A stretch of DNA of 64,000 nucleotides. It comes from Sphingomonas naphthae. GTDB lineage: Bacteria > Pseudomonadota > Alphaproteobacteria > Sphingomonadales > Sphingomonadaceae. Shown piece after piece: positions 44,850-54,105 of the stretch (positions are counted from its first letter, which is position 1; each line of letters begins with the position of its first letter). The DNA is taken from NCBI RefSeq assembly GCF_028607085.1, contig NZ_CP117413.1, positions 62,001 through 126,000 on the forward strand, read 5' to 3'. A model generated the notes under the pieces. The model was not told the origin of the DNA. It searched no databases and was given only the letters and a program-made list of their open reading frames with translations. The position numbers and the translations under genes were made by a program.

Positions 44850-45567
44850 TCAACGACACTTCAGCCGGTCAGCTGCTCGAAGAATCCGCCAGAATCTGTC
44901 TACTGTTCGCAAGGGCCCACAGGCGCTGGAGACTGCGTGATAGACTCCTACATCGGTTTGCGGCGCCTGTGCTCACGCTCGATAACGTTTGCCCCAACGA
45001 GCCTTCCTGTGAAATGCCGCTCGCGCTTGCCAGCCCCTCAATGCGTCGTTGCCTTATCGCAATCTGCGCCGCGATGCTCGATGCAGACTGTGACCCAACG
45101 GTGCGAAACGAGGACGAGCCGGTTGTCGACGTATGGGCGCGGATGGTCGATAGCATCGCACTCCAACAGTTCATCCAAGATCGTCAGGCGTGCTCGCCGA
45201 CGTTGAAAAGAACAGTGGAAGCAGCGTGCCATCGGAACGAAAAAGTCGAGCGGATGTCCGCGTTACGGAGCGCCTCGACGGCCTACAAAACTCTCTTCCG
45301 TGACGCGGCCGGAAATGCGTTCTCTTCGCGCCATTAAGTACCCGCGAGCCTACGGATGGCAGGCGCATTTGGCCTCTAGCTGGCCGCACGCTTTTTAGCG
45401 GCAAGTGTCCATTAACTTAGGAGGTTGGCGGCGCGCACCTGAATGCGGCGCTTCTGCTGGATTTCATCAATTCCATTCCGTCCCGCGATTGGGCAACATG
45501 CGCCCATTCCCGCCGCTCAATGCTCCTAGGGTAGCGCCTGAAAGCAGACGTTACGCAGCTTGGCGCC
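44850..45567. other. recombination-scar region without a confident gene
   Basis: A plus-strand frame running to a stop at 45337 contains protein-like sequence from about 44850 (ESARICLLFARAHRRWRLRD, then CLIAICAAMLDADCD and VVDVWARMVDSIALQQFIQD). Its 5' half overlaps the methyltransferase remnant, where it is clearly a shadow. It may be the 3' remnant of a second gene joined at about 44850. From 45338 to 45567 I see nothing. Confidence 0.3.
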
Positions 45568-46044
45568 TCAACCCGTTCCTCCGGAGGCATCCGGCGCGGT
45601 GCCGGGGGCGGTATCCTGAGCCTTTCCGGTCGGCGCCCCATCCTGCGCTGCACTCATCGCCGTCAGATAGTCGACGATAGCCGGAATGTCCTTGTCCGCC
45701 ACGGGAGCCTTGTAGACATCCTTCATCTTGGTGACCGTTGCCTTCCACTGGTCCGCTGAAAGCACTGGCTGGGTCATCGCCATGCTGGCGGAATGGCAAG
45801 ACGTGCAATTCGCATTGATGACATCGGCATGAGGGCCATCGGGATATTGCTGCTCATCGATAGGAAGATCGACCGTATCCGAGGTCATGGTAAAGCCGTT
45901 CACGGAAATGCTGCTGGGTGTAGGCCCTGTGGATTGGGGTTCGGGCAGCGGGGTGTAGCTGCCGGGAGGGCCCACCATCATGAGGGTGAAGACGGTCACG
46001 CCGAGCAGTCCGACGGCCAGCATGCCTGGGGTTGGCGCTTTCAT
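45568..46044 (-). CDS. c-type cytochrome, probable sulfite dehydrogenase electron-transfer subunit
   Basis: 158 residues with an N-terminal signal anchor (MLAVGLLGVTVFTLMMVG) and one haem motif, NCTSCHSASMAM, at about residues 79-90. MTQPVLSADQWKATVTKMKD provides the distal Met region. It starts 11 bp after the sulfite dehydrogenase gene and is the natural acceptor of its electrons, as SorB is for SorA. The C-terminal tail is Ala/Pro-rich and probably disordered. Confidence 0.85.
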   Translation of the reverse strand: MKAPTPGMLAVGLLGVTVFTLMMVGPPGSYTPLPEPQSTGPTPSSISVNGFTMTSDTVDLPIDEQQYPDGPHADVINANCTSCHSASMAMTQPVLSADQWKATVTKMKDVYKAPVADKDIPAIVDYLTAMSAAQDGAPTGKAQDTAPGTAPDASGGTG

Positions 46045-46055
46045 GCCAAAGCTCC

Positions 46056-47306
46056 TTATGCCGTCACGATGGTAGTGGTTTCGATATTGCCGCGCATGAA
46101 ACCGCCAGGGTTCCAGATCGGCGCCATCGGCTGTGCGACGCCTGCCGTATTCCAGCAGCGCGACATAAGCGACGTCTTTCCGGGGCCGGGCAAGGGAACC
46201 TGGGCGTCCCACCGCCGGAAACTGTACTTCCCGTGGTCCGGTCCGAGCTTGGTTGCAAACCAGTGGCGACCGCCGTCGGTGGACACATCGACCCGTGCCA
46301 CGCCGCAGTCGCCGCCCATGGCGATGCCGCCAAGCGGGATCGAGGCCTCGTGCGCGATCCGCTGACCTTCGCCCAGACTGGTGACCCACGAACGCGGAAT
46401 CATGCGGTTGATCGGAACGGTCGGGAAGTCCTTGGCGCCAGGCTTCACATTGGCGCCGGGCGTCGCCGGGATCTTGTAGGCCTTGGCCATCCAGTATTCG
46501 TCGTCAGGCCCGGGCAGGACCTCGATGTCGTTGAGCATCTTGACCCAGTAGGTGGAGTACCAGCCCGGCACGATCAGCCGGATCGGGAAGCCGTTGAGGA
46601 GCGGCAGCTGCGTGCCGTTCATGCCGAAGGCGATCATCACTTCGCCGTCGCGGGCATGATCGATGTCGAGCGCCTTCTCGAAGTCCGGGGCACCGGCGAC
46701 CACAGGTTGATCGAGAGCGCCGAAACGAACCTGGACGGCCCCCGCCTTCACCCCGGCCAGATCGAGCACATCGCGCAGGCGCACGCCGAGCCACTTCGCA
46801 TTGCCCATCGCCCCGTTGCCCCACTGCGCGCCGGGGACGCGGGGCTGGAACAGCCCTCGCGAATTGCCCGAGCACTGGTTCACGGCGGCCATCTCAACCC
46901 TTGGCAGGCGCATCAGTTGTTCCAGATTGATCGCGATCGGCTTGTTGACGTGACCGCGGATAGTGAGCCTGAAAGCATCGACGTCGATCGAGGTCGGGAT
47001 GTCCGCCCAGTGCCAGCGCACGAAGAACTGATCATTGGGGGTGAACACGTCGCGGTCAAAGACAGCCATCGGTGTTTCGAGCAAGGGCGGATGGATGCGC
47101 TGGAGGATCATGCTGCCCTTGCCGGGAAATGCGCTCGTCATCGGGCGCTGCGCATTGCCGCCGGGGAGATGCAGGTCGGTCAGCCCCTGCGTGATGCCCT
47201 GCGCCAGCGCAGGCGCAGCGGCGATGGCTGCACCGCCGAGCGCGGCATTCTGCAGGAAACGGCGGCGGCTTGTTTCGGCCGCGAGCTCGGCATCCAGTCT
47301 GTCCAT
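46056..47306 (-). CDS. molybdopterin-dependent sulfite dehydrogenase (SorA/SoxC-like)
   Basis: 416 residues. A twin-arginine-type leader SRRRFLQNAALGGAAIAAAP points to Tat export. The molybdenum-binding domain has the ligand Cys in VNQCSGNSRGLFQPRVPGAQ, then WLGVRLRDVL and GYSTYWVK-like text (WYSTYWVKMLNDIEV); the dimerisation domain follows from about residue 290. It oxidises sulfite to sulfate in the periplasm, passing electrons to the adjacent cytochrome c. Confidence 0.92.
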   Translation of the reverse strand: MDRLDAELAAETSRRRFLQNAALGGAAIAAAPALAQGITQGLTDLHLPGGNAQRPMTSAFPGKGSMILQRIHPPLLETPMAVFDRDVFTPNDQFFVRWHWADIPTSIDVDAFRLTIRGHVNKPIAINLEQLMRLPRVEMAAVNQCSGNSRGLFQPRVPGAQWGNGAMGNAKWLGVRLRDVLDLAGVKAGAVQVRFGALDQPVVAGAPDFEKALDIDHARDGEVMIAFGMNGTQLPLLNGFPIRLIVPGWYSTYWVKMLNDIEVLPGPDDEYWMAKAYKIPATPGANVKPGAKDFPTVPINRMIPRSWVTSLGEGQRIAHEASIPLGGIAMGGDCGVARVDVSTDGGRHWFATKLGPDHGKYSFRRWDAQVPLPGPGKTSLMSRCWNTAGVAQPMAPIWNPGGFMRGNIETTTIVTA

Positions 47307-47391
47307 GGTCGTATCCTCTCGGGCAAAATGGTGGCGGGTGCTGCTGTGAGAAGCAAGCGATCAGAACACCGTTACTGATCGCAATGCCCGA

Positions 47392-48546
47392 TCAGTTTGT
47401 GGCGGCGATACAGGGCGATACGAAGAGATTGCCGCGCCATCCGCCGATCAAGGTCTTTGCGGCGACCACCATCCACATCAGGGCAAGCGCCAGGGTCAGA
47501 ACGGTGCCCACGATACCGAAGAAGGCAAGGTGCAGGGTCGTGCCAAGGCGAAAGGTTGCCACGGTGAAGACGCCTAGCGGGAAGGTATAGCCCCACCAGC
47601 CAAGGTTGAACGGGATACCTGCCCGCCAGTAGCGCCAGGTGATGAGCGAGGCGAGCGCCAGCCACCAGAGGCCAAAGCCCCACAGCAACAGACCGGCGAT
47701 TGTGCCGATGCCTTGGGCGACAGTGCCGACATCGGCCAGCCCATGCCCAGCCATGATCGCGGGGGCGTCGCCGCCCAGAACCAGCATGCCCAGCGCGCCG
47801 GTACCGATCGGGCCAAGCGCCAGCCAGCTCGATGCGGCCATGCCCTCATGCGGCAGCTTGTGGAGCGCCATGCGCAGGATCAACAGTGCAAGAATGCTGA
47901 AGGCGACCGGGACCGAATAGGCCCACAGGATGTAGGACGTGACGAGCATCCCGAACTGCGCGCTGTCTTGCGCCAGATGCGGCGCCAGCAGTCCTCCGCT
48001 GGCAGCCGTCACTTCGGCCGCCACGACCGGCAGCAGCCACACCGCCGTCATGCCGTCGAGCCAATGCTGGTGGCGCGTGAACATGAAGTAGGGGATCAGC
48101 ACACCGCAGCTTACCGCCATGGCGGCGTCGATCCACCACAAGACCGTGGCGACCGGTACGATGCCCTCGCCGAAGCGCGCGATACCGAATGCGATGCACC
48201 CGTTGATGATCGTGGCGAGGCCCATGGGGATCGTGCCGATGAACATCGATACGGTGTTGTGGCCGAAGATGCGCCGCGCTTCGTGGCCGAACAGGATCCA
48301 GCGCGCGGTATAGAGCGCGGTGAAAAGGCTGAAGAGCCCGATGTTGAAGAACCACAGCACCTCTCCCACAGGCTTGAGCGAAGCGCCGATGCCCGGCACC
48401 TGCGGGAGGGCCAGCGCAAGAATGCCCGTGCCCATGGTGGCGGCAAACCAGTTGGGCGTGAACTGGCGGATCATCTCGCGCGGGTGATCGAGCCGGCTGA
48501 GTGGGCGCATCCCTTCGAGGATGGGCTTGATATCCGTGGTCATCAT
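47392..48546 (-). CDS. TDT/SLAC1-family (TehA/Ssu1-like) sulfite or anion exporter
   Basis: 384 residues with ten predicted helices, including TPNWFAATMGTGILALAL near the start and the duplicated helical pattern of the tellurite-resistance/dicarboxylate (TDT) family. Beside a sulfite dehydrogenase the most likely substrate is sulfite, though tellurite or dicarboxylates are known for relatives. The start overlaps the lysR stop by 4 bp. Confidence 0.88.
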   Translation of the reverse strand: MMTTDIKPILEGMRPLSRLDHPREMIRQFTPNWFAATMGTGILALALPQVPGIGASLKPVGEVLWFFNIGLFSLFTALYTARWILFGHEARRIFGHNTVSMFIGTIPMGLATIINGCIAFGIARFGEGIVPVATVLWWIDAAMAVSCGVLIPYFMFTRHQHWLDGMTAVWLLPVVAAEVTAASGGLLAPHLAQDSAQFGMLVTSYILWAYSVPVAFSILALLILRMALHKLPHEGMAASSWLALGPIGTGALGMLVLGGDAPAIMAGHGLADVGTVAQGIGTIAGLLLWGFGLWWLALASLITWRYWRAGIPFNLGWWGYTFPLGVFTVATFRLGTTLHLAFFGIVGTVLTLALALMWMVVAAKTLIGGWRGNLFVSPCIAATN

Positions 48547-49412
48547 CCAAACTCCTTGACCAGTTCGGTCAGCGCGTCGGCTGCCCGGGTGCGATACCGC
48601 TCCTTGTGGCGTAACGCTTCAAATGGACGGGCAGGCATTGCGAGCGGCAATTCATGAAGGTGCCCTGCAGCAAGTGCGCGGCGCACCACCAGTTCGGAAA
48701 GGACCGCGACACCGGCGCCGGCCTCGACAGCGGACCGTACGGCTTCGTTGGACGGCAGCGTCATGGCGATGTTCAGGTCTGCCGGATCGATACCGCGATC
48801 ACGCAGGACATCCTCGAAACTCGACCGTGTGCCGGACCCGTGCTCCCGCACGATCCAGTTGGCGCCGCGCACCCAGTCCTCATCGATGGTATCGACAGCC
48901 TGCCCCGAGATCAGCAGCATCCGGTCCTCGCCGACTTTCCAGTGGGCGAGTGCGGGCTGGTCGATCGAACCTTCGACAAAGCCCAGTTCCGCGCGGCCAT
49001 CCAGTACCTGTGCCGCCGCACCCTCGCTGTTGTCGATTGCGAGTTCGACGCGGATCGCGGGGTGGCGGCTGTGAAACTGAGCCAAGCGCGAGGGCAGCCA
49101 GTAGCTGGCGATGGTCTGGCTGGCGACAAGGCGCAGGGTTCCGCGCTTCAGGCCGCCGTACTCGGCCAGGGTAAGCTCCGCCGTCGCGGCGCGGCCAAGA
49201 ACGGCGCGTGCCTCATCGAGGAACATGCGACCCGCCTCGGTCAGTTCGATGCCGCGGCCCACGCGGTTGAAGAGCGGCACGTCATGCCTGGCCTCCAGCG
49301 TAGCGATCGCCGCGCTGGCAGCGGACTGGGTCACGCCCAGTGCCTCGGCGGCCCGCGTCATATGTTCGCGTTCGGCAACGCCCACGAAGATGCGTAATTG
49401 TTCAAGGGTCAT
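48543..49412 (-). CDS. LysR-family transcriptional regulator
   Basis: 289 residues with the N-terminal HTH (MTLEQLRIFVGVAEREHMTR to LGVTQSAASAAIATLEARH) and a periplasmic-binding-protein-like sensor domain (RGTLRLVASQTIASYWLPSR). It is coupled to the exporter gene downstream and likely regulates sulfite export and oxidation in response to a sulfur compound. The family resembles CysB/CbbR-type regulators only in general terms. Confidence 0.92.
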   Translation of the reverse strand: MTLEQLRIFVGVAEREHMTRAAEALGVTQSAASAAIATLEARHDVPLFNRVGRGIELTEAGRMFLDEARAVLGRAATAELTLAEYGGLKRGTLRLVASQTIASYWLPSRLAQFHSRHPAIRVELAIDNSEGAAAQVLDGRAELGFVEGSIDQPALAHWKVGEDRMLLISGQAVDTIDEDWVRGANWIVREHGSGTRSSFEDVLRDRGIDPADLNIAMTLPSNEAVRSAVEAGAGVAVLSELVVRRALAAGHLHELPLAMPARPFEALRHKERYRTRAADALTELVKEFG

Positions 49413-49495
49413 GGTGATCTCCTGTCACCATTGATACCGCAGCCCGATCAATCACTCCAACGCATTGATTATATCATTCCAATCTCGTTCTAAGA

Positions 49496-50092
49496 TCATT
49501 TGATGAGTGCGTTCCTGGCGGCGAGCAGCGCGCTTTCGATCCGTTGGCTGACATCAGGACTGGTGCAGACATTGGCCGGACTAGGGTGGGGCATGGTGAT
49601 GACCGACACATCGGGCCGTGCCTCTTCGATAAGTGCTTCCGCCCCCGCCGCCACCCGGCCCGCCAAGATGCAGACCCGCACGCCCGGCAGTTTCGCAAGC
49701 AGGTCGGGAAGCGTTGCGAGACCTTCGGCAATCTCCGTTCGGCGCAGCGCGCGATTGCGGGCACCGGGGGCGTGGACGATCCAGGGCACGCAATTCCACT
49801 GAACGATGTCCATTCGCGCGATGCCCGCCGCTTCCAGATAACGGCGAAGGTTACGAGCAGTGCCAGATGGGTTGTCCCGCGACACGAAGCGAGTGCGATC
49901 AGGCCCGGGGCCCGGCGTCTCAAGAAGCAGGAGAAGGCGCGCATCTATGCCGCCATCGAACGGGTCGAAATGCGGCACCGTGTGTCCTGCGCCAACGAGC
50001 CCCTCACGCCATATCTCCAGCGGCGCAATGTGCGGCGCACCAAGTGCCGCTCTGCGTTCGGCGATCAACGCGGGATCATCCAGCCAGGCCAT
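49496..50092 (-). CDS. uracil-DNA-glycosylase-superfamily protein
   Basis: 198 residues with LLLLETPGPGPDRTRFVSRD near residue 60 and MPHPSPANV near residue 170, which correspond to the GEAPG-like and HPS motifs of the UDG fold. The active-site Asp of family 4 enzymes is not evident, so the substrate could be a different base or none. It stands alone. Base-excision repair is a plausible role. Confidence 0.82.
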   Translation of the reverse strand: MAWLDDPALIAERRAALGAPHIAPLEIWREGLVGAGHTVPHFDPFDGGIDARLLLLLETPGPGPDRTRFVSRDNPSGTARNLRRYLEAAGIARMDIVQWNCVPWIVHAPGARNRALRRTEIAEGLATLPDLLAKLPGVRVCILAGRVAAGAEALIEEARPDVSVITMPHPSPANVCTSPDVSQRIESALLAARNALIK

Positions 50093-50274
50093 TGATCGTC
50101 AAATCCTATCGAAACTACAAAAATCATCGGTTGGATCGATGGCGAGTGTTGCGCCATGTGTTCGACAGGCAACGCCTGCGTTGGCGTACCTGCTCCTCGG
50201 CAGCTCGCATTTTTTCCGTTGCATGCTGCGAGGATGACACCTGCGACCGCTGTAGGCGTTATCGCCGGAACGCC

Positions 50275-50658
50275 ATGACGAAAGGGCTTCACTTGAAACT
50301 GCTATGGGGATTGGCCGGCCTTTGCGCGGCGACAGCATCGGCGGCCGCACTGGCGGCATCGTCCGATGGCTTTGCAAGCCAGATGGCAGCCTCCATGGAG
50401 CGGATGCACCATGCGATGATGATTGCGCCATCGGGCGACCCGGACCGCGACTTCGCGGCGATGATGATCCCCCATCACCAGGGCGCGATCGAGATGGCGG
50501 AAGCGGAGCTCAGATACGGAAAAGACGAACGCCTGCGCCGCCTGGCTCAGGGCATCATCGTCGAGCAGCGGCAGGAGATCGCCGTCATGCAGGACATTCT
50601 CGCGAAAAAGACAGGCCCCGCTGCCAGCGCGCACCATCACATGGGAGACGACAAATGA
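50275..50658 (+). CDS. DUF305-family periplasmic His/Met-rich protein
   Basis: 127 residues with a signal peptide (LLWGLAGLCAATASAAALAA) and the DUF305 pattern: MMIPHHQGAIEMAEAELRYG and a His-rich tail HHHMGDDK. DUF305 proteins are often linked to copper or metal handling. It starts an operon with a beta-propeller protein and a DedA protein by 4-bp overlaps. The ATG at 50275 is chosen to give the signal peptide. Confidence 0.88.
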   Translation: MTKGLHLKLLWGLAGLCAATASAAALAASSDGFASQMAASMERMHHAMMIAPSGDPDRDFAAMMIPHHQGAIEMAEAELRYGKDERLRRLAQGIIVEQRQEIAVMQDILAKKTGPAASAHHHMGDDK

Positions 50659-52091
50659 AGAAGACGCTGAGCATCGTGTCGTACACCTTGCCGATAGCGG
50701 CTGCCCTTGTCGCACTCCCGGCAAATGCGCAGCAGGTTCCCAATGCCCAGCCTGATCGGGCTATCAGCGCTCAGGACCGTTTCTACACCTCGGACCAGTT
50801 TTCCAACACGGTATCGGTCATCGATCCGTCGACGAACACGCTGCTGGGTGTCATCAAGCTCGGCGATCCTACGCCTGCAAATCTCAGCCCGCTCTATCGC
50901 GGCCAGCTTCTGGTGCATGGCATGGGCTTCTCGCCTGATCGCCGTACACTGGCGGTCGTGTCGATCGGGTCCAACTCGGTCAGCTTCATCGATACCGCGA
51001 CCAATGCCGTGAAGCACACCGCCTATGTCGGGCGTTCCCCGCATGAAGCCTTCTTCCGGCCCGATGGCCGAGAAGTCTGGGTGAGCGTGCGCGGCGAGGA
51101 TTATATCGCTGTGCTCGACGGGACCACCTTCAAGGAGACGGGCCGTATTGCTGTACCCAATGGGCCGGGCATGACGATCTTCTCGCCCGATGGGAAATAC
51201 GGCTACGTCTGTTCCAGCTTCTCGCCGGAAACCGTCGTGATCGACACGAGGTCGAAGCGCATCGTTGGCCGCGTGAAGCAGGACAGCCCGTTCTGCCCGG
51301 ACATCGCCGCCACGCCTGACGGCAAGCAGGTATGGCTGACGCTCAAGGACGTCGGCAAGGTCATGGTCTTCGACGCCAAGCCGCCTTTCGCCGTGATGAA
51401 GACGATCGACACCGGGCCGATCACGAACCATGTCAACATCGCCAGGACTCCCAAAGGCCAGTTCGCCTATGTCACGGTCGGCACGCAGAATATCGTCAAG
51501 GTGTTCCGCACCGACACTTTCGACCAGATCGCCTCGGTGCCGGTCGGCGCGCTGCCGCATGGGCTCTGGCCCTCAGGCGATGGCAGCCGGATCTATGTCG
51601 GGCTGGAAAATGACGATGCAGTCGCCGTCATAGATACGGCCACGAACAAGGTCATTGCCACGATCCCGATCGGACAGGGCCCGCAAGGCGTCGCCTATGT
51701 GCCCGGCGCCGTGCCTTCGGGGCAAGGCCTCGACAACCTCGTGCCGCTCGCCAAGGCGCAGGGGAAAGCGCAGGTCGTCCTGGAAGGTCAGGGACAGAGC
51801 CAGGTGTCGCTGTTCGATCAGGGGCAGGTCCAGATCCTGCAGGCTGCCGTCGCCGGACTGGCGCCCAAGCAGACCTTTACGCTGGGTCTGGCGGCACGTC
51901 AGGATGGCACCGGTACAATCGAGCCGCTGGCCAAGTTCATGACCAATCCGGCAGGCGCGGCGATCGTCAATGCGGTTGGCCCGATCCGGCAGATCGTCAA
52001 GGATGCCGCGCCTGCAGAGCGCCGCTTCCTCGTAATCCGTTCCGGCGCGCCGGATGAGGCTGGCGCGGTGGTCCAGCGGCAGAAGCCGTGA
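50655..52091 (+). CDS. YVTN/YncE-like beta-propeller periplasmic protein
   Basis: 478 residues with a signal peptide ending LPANAQ and repeats of the YVTN type: NTVSVIDPSTNTLLGVIKLG, NSVSFIDTATNAVKHTAYVG, DYIAVLDGTTFKETGRIAVP and DAVAVIDTATNKVIATIPIG, each about 45 residues apart, which should build a seven-bladed propeller. Residues past about 380 form an extra domain of unknown type. The ATG overlaps the DUF305 stop by 4 bp. The function is unknown; YncE relatives bind DNA or metals. Confidence 0.85.
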   Translation: MKKTLSIVSYTLPIAAALVALPANAQQVPNAQPDRAISAQDRFYTSDQFSNTVSVIDPSTNTLLGVIKLGDPTPANLSPLYRGQLLVHGMGFSPDRRTLAVVSIGSNSVSFIDTATNAVKHTAYVGRSPHEAFFRPDGREVWVSVRGEDYIAVLDGTTFKETGRIAVPNGPGMTIFSPDGKYGYVCSSFSPETVVIDTRSKRIVGRVKQDSPFCPDIAATPDGKQVWLTLKDVGKVMVFDAKPPFAVMKTIDTGPITNHVNIARTPKGQFAYVTVGTQNIVKVFRTDTFDQIASVPVGALPHGLWPSGDGSRIYVGLENDDAVAVIDTATNKVIATIPIGQGPQGVAYVPGAVPSGQGLDNLVPLAKAQGKAQVVLEGQGQSQVSLFDQGQVQILQAAVAGLAPKQTFTLGLAARQDGTGTIEPLAKFMTNPAGAAIVNAVGPIRQIVKDAAPAERRFLVIRSGAPDEAGAVVQRQKP

Positions 52092-52660
52092 CGCTTGAAG
52101 CGATCCTTAGCCAGTACGGCCTTGCGGCTCTGTTCCTTGGTGCGGGCATCGAAGGCGAGACGGTAGTCGTGCTGGGCGGCGTGATGGTCCACCGTGGCCT
52201 GATCGCGTACCCGGCGGCCATCGCGGCGGCAGCACTCGGGTCCTGTATCGCGGACCAGATCTTCTTTGCCCTCGGCCGCCGGTTCCGCGATCATCGCTAT
52301 GTTCGGCGCGTCCAGCAGAAGGCCGCGTTCCGCCGCGCCATCGATGTGTTCGAGCAGCGGCCAGTGCTGTTCGTGTTCGGCTTCCGCTTTCTGTATGGCC
52401 TGCGCACTGTCAGCCCCATCGCGATCGGCACGACCGCGCTTCCTGCCTCCCGCTTCATGGCTATCAACGCATTGGCGGCCGTGGTCTGGGCGACAGTCTT
52501 CGTGACCCTGGGTTACCTGTTCGGTGAGGGCATCGAGGCTGCTTTTGGCCGCGTCCGCGATGTGGGCCATGTTCTGCTGCCCGTACTCGCGGTGCTGCTC
52601 CTCGTCGGCCTCGCCGCACACTTCCGGCACCGCAGGCGCGAGGTCACAGCAAAGGACTGA
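52088..52660 (+). CDS. DedA-family membrane protein
   Basis: 190 residues from a GTG start overlapping the propeller stop, with re-entrant-type helices and the family features GETVVVLGGVMVHRGL and RFLYGLRTVSPIAIGTTALP. DedA/SNARE-associated proteins influence lipid carrier recycling and membrane potential. It closes the three-gene DUF305 operon. Confidence 0.88.
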   Translation: MTLEAILSQYGLAALFLGAGIEGETVVVLGGVMVHRGLIAYPAAIAAAALGSCIADQIFFALGRRFRDHRYVRRVQQKAAFRRAIDVFEQRPVLFVFGFRFLYGLRTVSPIAIGTTALPASRFMAINALAAVVWATVFVTLGYLFGEGIEAAFGRVRDVGHVLLPVLAVLLLVGLAAHFRHRRREVTAKD

Positions 52661-52727
52661 CGAGGCGAGCTAGATTTTCGCAGAAGCGGGAAACACGCGG
52701 GCGATCACGCCATTCCTCCAGCAAAAG

Positions 52728-54039
52728 TCAGTCGCTTCGGCGGATGTATCCCCGTTGGACATCCGCGAGAGGTCCGGTGGACGCTTCATCATGCAAGATC
52801 AGGCTGATCTCGGCATTCAGCATGAAGGAGCGAACATCGGCATTGCTGGATCCGATGACGGCCATGCGGCCATCGATCGATACGTTCTTCGCGTGCAGCA
52901 ACCTGTCGCGGTAGAGGTGGAGGCGTACGCCCGCCTCGAGCAGTTCGCTATAATAGGATCGCTGGGCAAGGTTCACGAGCCGCTGGTCCACGACACGCGA
53001 AACGACGAGGTCGATCGCGACGCCGCGTGCGACCGCGTTCTTGAGCGCGGTCAGCAGGGCTTCGTCTGGGATCAGATAGGGCGAGACAATGGTGATATTC
53101 TCTTGCGCCTCGTGAACGAGTTCGACGAGCAATCGCTCATAGCCGGGCACGCGGTAGTCTGGCCCACTGGGCATCGCCTGCAATTCTGAGGCGCCTGAGG
53201 CATCGGGCACGGGCAAGGCCGCGATGGTCTGTTCGGTCTCAAGGAACAAGTCGCTGGCAAAGACCGCATCGAGCGCGCAGACAACCGGGCCTTCAACCCG
53301 CGCTACGAGTTCGTCATTTACGATCCCGGGCTTGAAATCGCGGTTCACAATATTCTGCGACCCTACGAAAGCGACCCTGCCATCGATCAGGCACAGCTTG
53401 CGGTGATTGCGCAGATCGCTTCGCGCACGGCGAAGCGCCGCGAAGCGAACCGGCAGGACCAGGCGGGCAGTGACGCCTCGGTCCGCCAGCATCGGTAGGC
53501 TGCGTTTTGCCCAAGGGCGCGAGCCCAGCGCATCGATCAGGACGCGGACATCGACGCCGCGTGCATGTGCGCGGCCAAGGGCATCTGCGACTTTCTGTCC
53601 CGTCCGGTCGTCTGCGAAGATGTAGGTCAGCAGATGCACCCGAACATGGGCTGCATCTATCGCCGTCACCATAGCGTCGATCGTGCCGTCATAGTCCTCA
53701 AGCAGATGGAGGGCGTTGCCCCCACAGTTTGGAAAACCGCCCAGCCATTGTGCAAGCACAGCTGTCCGGGAAGGCGCGCTTTTGCTGCTCATCAGCGCCT
53801 GCCCGGCACTCTCCCGCTCCGGCGCCGCCCGCCTGAAGCGGTCCCGCCGCCAGGATGGGAACGCGGCCCGGCCGATCAGGCGGTACAGGATGAAGGCGGG
53901 CACCGGCAAGAACAGCACGAGAAGCAGCCAACTGCGCGCCGCTTCGGGCGGACGCCGCACCGGAATGACCAACCATGATGAGCCGGATCGCCCATTCGAG
54001 CAGCAGATAAGCGAGCGTCAGGTTCGGGATGGAGATCAT
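52728..54039 (-). pseudogene. cardiolipin synthase-like phospholipase D protein with an N-terminal frameshift
   Basis: The body, from about 53969 down to 52728, has two HxKxxxD-type PLD motifs (NHRKLCLIDGRVAFVGSQN and LLHAKNVSIDGRMAVIGSSN), the mark of cardiolipin synthases. The N-terminal membrane helix starts in a different frame at ATG 54039 (MISIPNLTLAYLLLEWAIRL then IM). Joining the frames needs removal of one base near 53972, after which the family sequence IM(V)VIPVRR follows smoothly. It could be a real frameshift or a sequencing error; translation from an internal TTG might still give a protein lacking one helix. Confidence 0.8.
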
Positions 54040-54105
54040 CGCGCGATGCTACCTGTCTCTGCTGCGTCGTGTCGATGCGCCCGTCAGATCACGCCCCCTT
54101 CAACC

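Noticed and set aside
46032-47378. Open plus-strand frame opposite the sulfite dehydrogenase
   Set aside because: The minus strand encodes a Tat leader, the molybdenum Cys motif and a coupled cytochrome c.
50637-51560. Minus-strand open frame opposite the beta-propeller gene
   Set aside because: It is a shadow of the repeat-bearing YVTN protein, which overlaps its neighbours by start-stop codons on the plus strand.
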